From the NCBI RefSeq assembly GCF_012844345.1, contig NZ_CP051625.1, positions 868,001 through 932,000 on the forward strand: 64,000 nt of DNA, given 5' to 3'. This DNA is from Pseudomonas sp. gcc21. Lineage in GTDB: Bacteria > Pseudomonadota > Gammaproteobacteria > Pseudomonadales > Pseudomonadaceae. The notes under the pieces are model-generated. The model saw nothing but the letters and a program-made list of their open reading frames with translations. It did not search any database and had not been told where the DNA came from. A program made the position numbers and the translations under genes. Positions 58,878 to 64,000 of the stretch are shown piece by piece (the first letter of the stretch is position 1; each line of letters starts with the position of its first letter).

Positions 58878-60884
58878 ATGCACCACTTCAGGGTACCCAG
58901 GTCTACTCGTCAGGCATTGTTTGCCGTCTCCTTATTGCCATTTGTATTGCCCTTGGCAGGTTGTCTTGACGGCTCATCAGATTCTGATGACGACGAAGAT
59001 GTGACCAACCGTACCGGCGTCTTTGTTGACAGTGCCGTAGCCGGGCTGGATTACAGCGGCGAAACGACCGGCGAAGGTATGACCAACCAGCGGGGAGAGT
59101 TTTCCTTCGTGGACGGGGAAATATTGACCTTTTCAATAGGCGACCTCGAGCTGGGCTCGGCGACGGGAAGCGATGTCCTGACGCCACTCAGCATCGTCGA
59201 AGGCGCAACGGCTGCCGAGGATCAGCGTGTGACCAATATGCTGGTTTTGCTGCAGTCACTGGACGCTGACGGCAATCTCAATAATGGCATCGAGCTCAGC
59301 GAGCCCATCAGGGGGGAGGTCTCGTTGAGTGCTGGCAACATTCAATTGGATCAATCTCCGGAAGACTTCAGCGCTGCGCTGGCTCCGATACTGGCCCGGC
59401 TCGAAGCCGCCGGCGTGTTTTCGGATACTGACCCGCGGCCGCGCAAGGCGGCGTCCATGGCTGACGCGCTAGAGCATTTTGCGCGTTCAACCAGCCCGCG
59501 GAAGATAGTCGAAACAACCAGCGGGCAATTGCGTGGCTTCGAGGCTGACGAATCGGCCTGGCAATTTCTCGGCGTGCCCTATGCGCAGCCACCTCTGGGC
59601 GATTTGCGCTGGAAAGCTCCGCAGCCCGTTATTGGCTGGGAGGGAGTCCGCGAGGCGGTCAGCTGGAGCGATCAGGCGGCACAAAATCCCGGCCTGGAGC
59701 GTTTCGGGGAAGGCGGTATGAGCGAAGACTCGCTATACCTGAACATTACCGCCCCGAAGGAAGCCAATGGCCTTCCGGTTATGGTCTGGTTTCATGGCGG
59801 CGGGTTTACCTCGTTAACCAGTAACACCAAGCCGTTTAACAATCCCTTGGCTGTCGCCAGCAAGGGTGTGGTTCAGGTGTCAGTCAATCAGCGGCTCGGG
59901 CCATTTGGGTATATCGCGCACCCGGAACTCAGCGCCGAAAGCGGTTACGGCGGGTCCGGCAATTACGGACAGATGGACCTGATCATGGCGCTGGAGTGGG
60001 TGCAGGATAATATCGCTGCATTTGGAGGCGATCCATCCAACGTGACGATTTTCGGAGAGTCCGGAGGAGGGCGCAAGGTGCTTTCGCTGATGGCGTCGCC
60101 TAAGGCTGCCGGCTTGTTTCATAAGGCGATCAGCCAGAGCGGCACACTGATACCCGACACTCGCAGTCTGGATGCGGCAGAAGCCATTGGCACTCGATTA
60201 CAAACCCAGCTGGACGCAGCGTCGCTGGAGGAAATGCGCTCTCGCAGTTGGCTGGAAGTGGTTGAAGCTGCGGCAAATCTTATTCCTTATACCAACGTTG
60301 ATAATCACTACCTGCCGACCAGCGAGCGTGTCAGCTTCGAGACTGACATGGATAATGATGTTCCCTTCATGTTCACCATCAATACGAACGACACGCCGGA
60401 TCCTACCAATACGGTGATAGAGGTATTCCCGTGGATGGCCCCGCTCAACAGTGAACCAACCTACGCCACGCTGTTCTCTCATCAACCGGCTGGCTGGAAG
60501 GCGCGCGGGGTGCAGGCCTATCACGGAGCGGAACTGGCCTATATGTTCAACATGCCTGAAAGCGTGATTACTCATTATCTGCTTGGTCTGGTTATAGACC
60601 CGGCGACGGGCGAGTCATTGGTGATTGGAGATCTCAACGGTAATGGTGTGCCGGGATCGAAAGGCGACCCTGCGGATATCTTTGCGTCAGCCGGATTTGA
60701 CGAAACGGATGCCCAGGTTATCGACCGGATGCTCACCATCTGGACGAATTTTGCCAAGACGGGTAATCCGGGCATTCCGGGCGAGTTGGATTTTCCGGAG
60801 TATGACGCCCAGACCCAGCAGTATGTCGAGCTGAGCGATGCAGCCGAGGTGAAGTCCGGTATCGGCGAGGTGTTTGCAGACTGA
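58878..60884 (+). CDS. Lipoprotein carboxylesterase (type B)
   Basis: ATG 58878 with GGAGG 5 bases before gives 668 residues. A lipoprotein signal with lipobox (LPFVLPLAGC) and an acidic linker (DGSSDSDDDEDV) precede an N-terminal domain with GVFVDSAVAGLDYSGETTGE. The carboxylesterase core starts about residue 210 (GQLRGFEADESAWQFLGVPY), has DSLYLNITAPK, VMVWFHGGGF, FGGDPSNVTIFGESGGG (catalytic Ser, with GESGG in place of the usual GESAG) and HGAELAYMF (likely His). It is probably anchored in the outer membrane; substrate unknown. Neighbouring lipase genes suggest use of lipids or esters. Confidence 0.92.
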   Translation: MHHFRVPRSTRQALFAVSLLPFVLPLAGCLDGSSDSDDDEDVTNRTGVFVDSAVAGLDYSGETTGEGMTNQRGEFSFVDGEILTFSIGDLELGSATGSDVLTPLSIVEGATAAEDQRVTNMLVLLQSLDADGNLNNGIELSEPIRGEVSLSAGNIQLDQSPEDFSAALAPILARLEAAGVFSDTDPRPRKAASMADALEHFARSTSPRKIVETTSGQLRGFEADESAWQFLGVPYAQPPLGDLRWKAPQPVIGWEGVREAVSWSDQAAQNPGLERFGEGGMSEDSLYLNITAPKEANGLPVMVWFHGGGFTSLTSNTKPFNNPLAVASKGVVQVSVNQRLGPFGYIAHPELSAESGYGGSGNYGQMDLIMALEWVQDNIAAFGGDPSNVTIFGESGGGRKVLSLMASPKAAGLFHKAISQSGTLIPDTRSLDAAEAIGTRLQTQLDAASLEEMRSRSWLEVVEAAANLIPYTNVDNHYLPTSERVSFETDMDNDVPFMFTINTNDTPDPTNTVIEVFPWMAPLNSEPTYATLFSHQPAGWKARGVQAYHGAELAYMFNMPESVITHYLLGLVIDPATGESLVIGDLNGNGVPGSKGDPADIFASAGFDETDAQVIDRMLTIWTNFAKTGNPGIPGELDFPEYDAQTQQYVELSDAAEVKSGIGEVFAD

Positions 60885-60995
60885 TCGTTAAGACCGAGCG
60901 TTAGATCCTGGAGGGCGCACTGTTTCCCTGGACGGGCAGGTGGTGCGCTCTCCCGGCTCGCGTTTCGTAAGCGCAGCCATACCGGCGCTTGAATG

Positions 60996-61304
60996 TTAGT
61001 TAACAGCCCAGCCATCTTCGCAGAGTGCGAGTAGCCGCCGACGTCTCGGCAGGTATTCTTCAAAGGTCGCATCAAATGCCTCTTGGCCGCTATCAAGCCC
61101 AAGCCTCGAAGCAATGCTGTGGAGTCTGTGTTTCTCCGATTCGGACGATTGCTCTGATGAGTCGCCAGCCCGGCTGAATTGAACGAAGTTGTCGATGCTG
61201 CTGCGCAATTCCTTGGTGATGCCTTTGAGCGTCCCGGAGTCGTCAAGGCTGAGAAGAAACACTGTGTCAGCAAGCAGTAGTATCCCCGTGCTGAATACCG
61301 TCAC
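60996..61304 (-). CDS. Hypothetical protein (102 aa)
   Basis: GTG 61304 is the only start in the frame. The product has a hydrophobic start (VFSTGILLLADTVFLLS), then a charged region with HRLHSIASRLGLDSGQEAFD and EEYLPRRRRLLALCEDG. No family recognised. The gene is between convergent neighbours. Doubtful. Confidence 0.35.
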   Translation of the reverse strand: MTVFSTGILLLADTVFLLSLDDSGTLKGITKELRSSIDNFVQFSRAGDSSEQSSESEKHRLHSIASRLGLDSGQEAFDATFEEYLPRRRRLLALCEDGWAVN

Positions 61305-61552
61305 TTACTGATCACAAAGGGTTACGCCAGCAATCAGGGTGGCCAATAAAACGAGTGCGATTTCCACAGTTACCTGTCTTATAAGGGGCTCTTTTTGTGA
61401 CTACACGGGCGGCACTGCGTTCGGTATGTTGTGTACCGGAGCTTGTTCCCGATTAAAGCCCGCTGCTCACCGGAATTGAACCTGCTTCGCTCGAGTCCTG
61501 TCCCAAGCTATGTGTCAGTTACTGGCCCCCTTCCCGAAAGAGGAGTATCTCA
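61305..61552. other. Intergenic region, no gene seen
   Basis: Nothing but the ribosome site of the next gene (AAAGAGGAG at about 61537-61545) was recognised. Confidence 0.45.
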
Positions 61553-61882
61553 ATGACCAACAGCATGTATGAAGCTTGTATTCAGGCGTGCCTGAAGTGC
61601 GCGGTTGCCTGTGACACCTGCGCTGCGTCCTGCCTGCGTGAAGACGACGTGAAGATGATGGCGCGGTGTATCCAGACCGATATGGACTGTGCTGACGTCT
61701 GCCGTACTGCAGCAGCGCTCATGGCACGGGATAGCGAATTTGCGAAGGCTTTCTGCAGGGTTTGCGCGCAGGTATGCCGCGCCTGTGGCGAGGAGTGCAG
61801 GAAGCACGAGGCGGATCATTGCCAGCGCTGCGCTGACGCCTGCATGGCGTGCGCAGAGGAGTGTGAGCGCATGGCGGCATAG
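61553..61882 (+). CDS. Four-helix bundle copper-binding protein (Csp3-like, DUF326)
   Basis: The 109-residue protein has 19 cysteines (for example ACIQACLKCAVACDTCAASC, FCRVCAQVCRACGEEC, HCQRCADACMACAEEC), arranged as CxxxC or CxxC along four helices. This is the copper storage protein pattern, in which Cys thiolates inside the bundle bind many Cu(I) ions. There is no signal peptide, so it is cytosolic like Csp3. GAGGAG lies before the ATG. It probably buffers copper. Confidence 0.92.
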   Translation: MTNSMYEACIQACLKCAVACDTCAASCLREDDVKMMARCIQTDMDCADVCRTAAALMARDSEFAKAFCRVCAQVCRACGEECRKHEADHCQRCADACMACAEECERMAA

Positions 61883-61894
61883 GCGCGCTCGATA

Positions 61895-61926
61895 AGGCGA
61901 AACAGCCCGGGCCGGCTGTTTCGCCT
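61895..61926. terminator. Long perfect hairpin after the copper-storage gene
   Basis: AGGCGAAACAGCC (61895-61907) pairs perfectly with GGCTGTTTCGCCT (61914-61926) over a 6-base loop. No T-run follows; it may be a bidirectional stop or an mRNA stabiliser. Confidence 0.6.
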
Positions 61927-62175
61927 GTATGTCACATTGTTTCCCGGTATGTTTCCCGGATGTTCCAACTGAGACGGCCCCGAATTGCAGGGTTCACAGA
62001 TGAGTCATAAATCTCGGTACTCGTACCGGGGTAACGGAACGGATCGAAGCAACTGAGCGTCACAAGCGCATCGTTCGATATTTTTCGGCGCCGAAAGTTG
62101 ATTCTCTGAGAGCCGCTCTGTTATGAAGAACCTCCGTTTTTGTCTCGCTTTTTCCTGTCATGAACACCTGGCTGG
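61927..62175. other. Intergenic region before the acyltransferase
   Basis: About 250 bases without a recognisable gene. The acyltransferase ATG is at 62176, with GGCTGG upstream only. Confidence 0.4.
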
Positions 62176-63462
62176 ATGATGCGCAGCCGTACCGAGCACT
62201 TTATCGGGTTGGAATGGCTGCGGTTTTCGCTGGGCTTGTACATTGTCATATTTCATACTCTGCACAATTACCCTGAGCAGAAACTTCCGCTGATCAAGCA
62301 GCTCAGCGGGGTGGGGTTCTTTGCCACCAGTACCTTCTTCGTTCTGTCCGGATTTCTGCTGGCGCATGTGTATTGTCGTAACGGTCAATTGCGCGAGCCG
62401 GCCGGGAGTTTCCTCTTCAAGCGTTTCGCCAATCTGTATCCGTTGCATCTGTTCTCATTGGCGCTGACGGTCATCGTGATCTTTGTTATCAGCCATCTAG
62501 CGATACCGCCTGACGATCTCAAAGCCAGTGTGCGTTTCGTGGTGTATGACACTAACGAAGACCTGGCTGGCGCTTCGCGTAGCGTGCTCGAGCATTGGAT
62601 GAGCGATACAGAGCTGCTGATCAATTCGGCATTGCAGTTACTGATGCTGCAGGCCTGGAATCCTTATTACCTGACGTTCAATCCGCCGCTGTGGTCGATA
62701 TCCGCGCTGTTTTTCTTCTATATAACGTTCCCGTTTCTTGCGCCGCGATTGATGACTCTGAAAAACAGGTATTTGTGGCTCGCAGTGCTCACGTTGCTGT
62801 ACCTGGTGCCACCGGCCTGGGTGATATATCAGCAGGAACTGGGAATGCCCTATACCGGTATGCTGCATCGGATGCCGCTGTTGCGCTTGCCCGAATTCCT
62901 TGCCGGCATTGTGTTGTACAGCCTGTTTCGTCAGATGCAGGATGCAGGACGCACGCCGGGACTGAAGGGCAAAGCGACACTGGGGGTTTTTGTGCTGTGC
63001 AGCTTTCTCGGTGCTGCCAGGTTGGTGCAGGGTGAACAGTTCTGGTACTTCTTGCTCCACAATGGCCTCATGCTGCCCGCGCAGCTTGCGCTGATCTACC
63101 TTTGCGCCCTGGTGGCCGCGCCGGATAGCGACTGGCTTAGAACCTGGTCTCAACGTCTGGGTACAGCTTCGCTGCCTTTGTTTGTCTTGCATGTACCGGC
63201 ATTCACGCTGTTTTCCCGTTCAGAAAAAATACTCAGCGTTGCCTCTCATGACTGCTTCAGCGATTGGCCGGCGTGTGCCGTGGCGGCGGGAAACCAGATG
63301 CTTTCGATTGGATACTATCCGCTGTTTCTGGCGCTGACCGTATTGCTTTGTCTGCGTGTGCAGGAGCGGGCGGTCGTGCCGGTTCGGCAATATCTGGTTG
63401 CGAAATACCAGGCGACCGGCAGCCCGGTACCGGTGAACGAAAGCAAATCATCCGCATCTTAG
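62176..63462 (+). CDS. Acyltransferase-3 family membrane protein
   Basis: The 428-residue protein has an N-terminal HFIGLEWLRFSLGLYIVIFH, then GVGFFATSTFFVLSGFLLAHVYC and FKRFANLYPLHLFSLALTVI, followed by further hydrophobic segments. This is the acyltransferase-3 (OafA-like) fold with the conserved His in IVIFH and R-F-x-R/F-L-x-P-x-x. The family transfers acetyl or succinyl groups to cell-surface sugars. It is upstream of opgG by 56 bases on the same strand, so it may decorate periplasmic glucans as OpgC does, but sequence similarity to OpgC is not obvious. Confidence 0.9.
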   Translation: MMRSRTEHFIGLEWLRFSLGLYIVIFHTLHNYPEQKLPLIKQLSGVGFFATSTFFVLSGFLLAHVYCRNGQLREPAGSFLFKRFANLYPLHLFSLALTVIVIFVISHLAIPPDDLKASVRFVVYDTNEDLAGASRSVLEHWMSDTELLINSALQLLMLQAWNPYYLTFNPPLWSISALFFFYITFPFLAPRLMTLKNRYLWLAVLTLLYLVPPAWVIYQQELGMPYTGMLHRMPLLRLPEFLAGIVLYSLFRQMQDAGRTPGLKGKATLGVFVLCSFLGAARLVQGEQFWYFLLHNGLMLPAQLALIYLCALVAAPDSDWLRTWSQRLGTASLPLFVLHVPAFTLFSRSEKILSVASHDCFSDWPACAVAAGNQMLSIGYYPLFLALTVLLCLRVQERAVVPVRQYLVAKYQATGSPVPVNESKSSAS

Positions 63463-63518
63463 TCAGCGCCGGACTCATAGCTCGGGTCGGCTTTATTTTC
63501 CACAGTTGGGGGACAACC

Positions 63519-64000
63519 GTGATGCTCTTACGCACCAAGGTTGCTGTGCGCAGCAGACCTTTTTCCTATTTATTCTGGCTGGCTTCGGCCTCGCTGTTTG
63601 TTCCTTTCGAGGTCTACGCGTTTTCTCTGGATGAGGTTGCCGCTGAAGCCAGAGCATTGGTAAATGAACCCTATGTCGAGCCGGTAAGCAACTTGCCACC
63701 TGAATTCAGCGAGATGGAGTTTGCGGATTACCAGAAAATGCAACCCAAGCCTGAAAAGTTCGAATGGAGGGAGCAGGACACACCATTCAAGCTTGCTTTT
63801 TATCATCAGGGGATGCATTTCAACACGCCGGTAAGGATCAACGAGATCGTTGGCTCGCGTGTTGAGGAAATCAAATACGATCCGGAAAGCTTCGACTTCG
63901 GCGATATGCGTTTCGACAGGCAGACCACCAGCCAGCTCGGCTACGCAGGCGTGCGGATCCTTTATCCGATCAACGAGAAAGGCAAGGAGGATGAAGTGAT
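63519..64000 (+). CDS. opgG: Periplasmic glucan biosynthesis protein OpgG, N-terminal part
   Basis: The frame opens at GTG 63519 or ATG 63522 and is cut by the window edge. After a signal peptide (FSYLFWLASASLFVPFEVYA) the sequence reads FSLDEVAAEARALVNEPYVE, NLPPEFSEMEFADYQKMQPK, TPFKLAFYHQGMHFNTPVRI and FGDMRFDRQTTSQLGYAG, which match OpgG/MdoG. OpgG works with OpgH to make osmoregulated periplasmic glucans. GGGGGA lies 6-9 bases before the start codon. opgH is expected downstream. Confidence 0.93.
   Translation, partial: MMLLRTKVAVRSRPFSYLFWLASASLFVPFEVYAFSLDEVAAEARALVNEPYVEPVSNLPPEFSEMEFADYQKMQPKPEKFEWREQDTPFKLAFYHQGMHFNTPVRINEIVGSRVEEIKYDPESFDFGDMRFDRQTTSQLGYAGVRILYPINEKGKEDEV

Overview
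The window is a bacterial chromosome segment from a gamma-proteobacterium of the Pseudomonadaceae. The supporting evidence is the thrS-infC-rpmI-rplT-pheS-pheT-ihfA-merR-tRNA-Pro block, a heme-site-less ferritin like Pseudomonas FtnA, an RsmA-like CsrA, a LipA/Lif lipase pair and high GC. The species cannot be fixed from the sequence. The left 39.8 kb is a lambda-like tailed (siphovirus-type) prophage that runs off the left edge. The rest is ordinary chromosome.

Prophage layout. Positions 1-6620 hold a leftward early operon of small, mostly overlapping genes: Lar-type anti-restriction, HNH endonuclease, methylase-like protein, HTH proteins, a DUF4406-type protein and a phage-borne CsrA. Its first gene encodes a LuxR-type HTH with a membrane anchor. 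A promoter with two operator dyads (OL, 6885-6925) drives it. The immunity region (6885-10820) lies between OL and a matching operator set OR (10753-10818). It contains an S24 repressor (9966-10739) and, downstream of it on the same strand, a two-gene accessory cassette (7539-9865): an NdpA/YejK-like nucleoid-associated protein and a three-helix membrane protein. This is the position of rexAB in lambda. A decayed second copy of the repressor 3' end (9899-9957) lies between repressor and cassette, which looks like a recombination scar. Rightward from PR come a YdaS/Cro-like protein, a Rha-type regulator, DnaT-like and P-like replication proteins, a tyrosine integrase unusually placed inside this operon, RusA, and a Q-like antiterminator. 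A late promoter and leader terminator follow. Then come lysis genes (holin, SAR endolysin, nested Rz/Rz1), head genes (Nu1, GpA, gpW, portal, a ClpP-like protease fused to the capsid protein, DUF2190 cement protein), tail genes (tube, 1102-residue tape measure, tip proteins with repeated beta modules, LamG-type fibre) and a SAM methyltransferase at the far right. All large genes are open, so the prophage may be functional.

The right junction is a 3' fragment of tRNA-Val(GAC) at 39739-39787 (attR), preceded by a perfect IHF-consensus site. The intact tRNA should be beyond the left edge.

Chromosome layout. After a small secreted protein comes the translation operon, in which infC most likely starts at AUU. 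The leader upstream of thrS contains another perfect IHF-consensus site, which is notable because ihfA is in the same operon. tRNA-Pro(GGG) follows. Then come a double-domain KaiC-like ATPase coupled to a hybrid histidine kinase, an OafA-type acyltransferase with an SGNH domain, ftnA, the leftward lipA-lif lipase/foldase pair with a divergent AraC regulator, a lipoprotein carboxylesterase, a Cys-rich copper-storage-like protein, a second membrane acyltransferase, and the start of opgG (periplasmic glucan synthesis) at the right edge.
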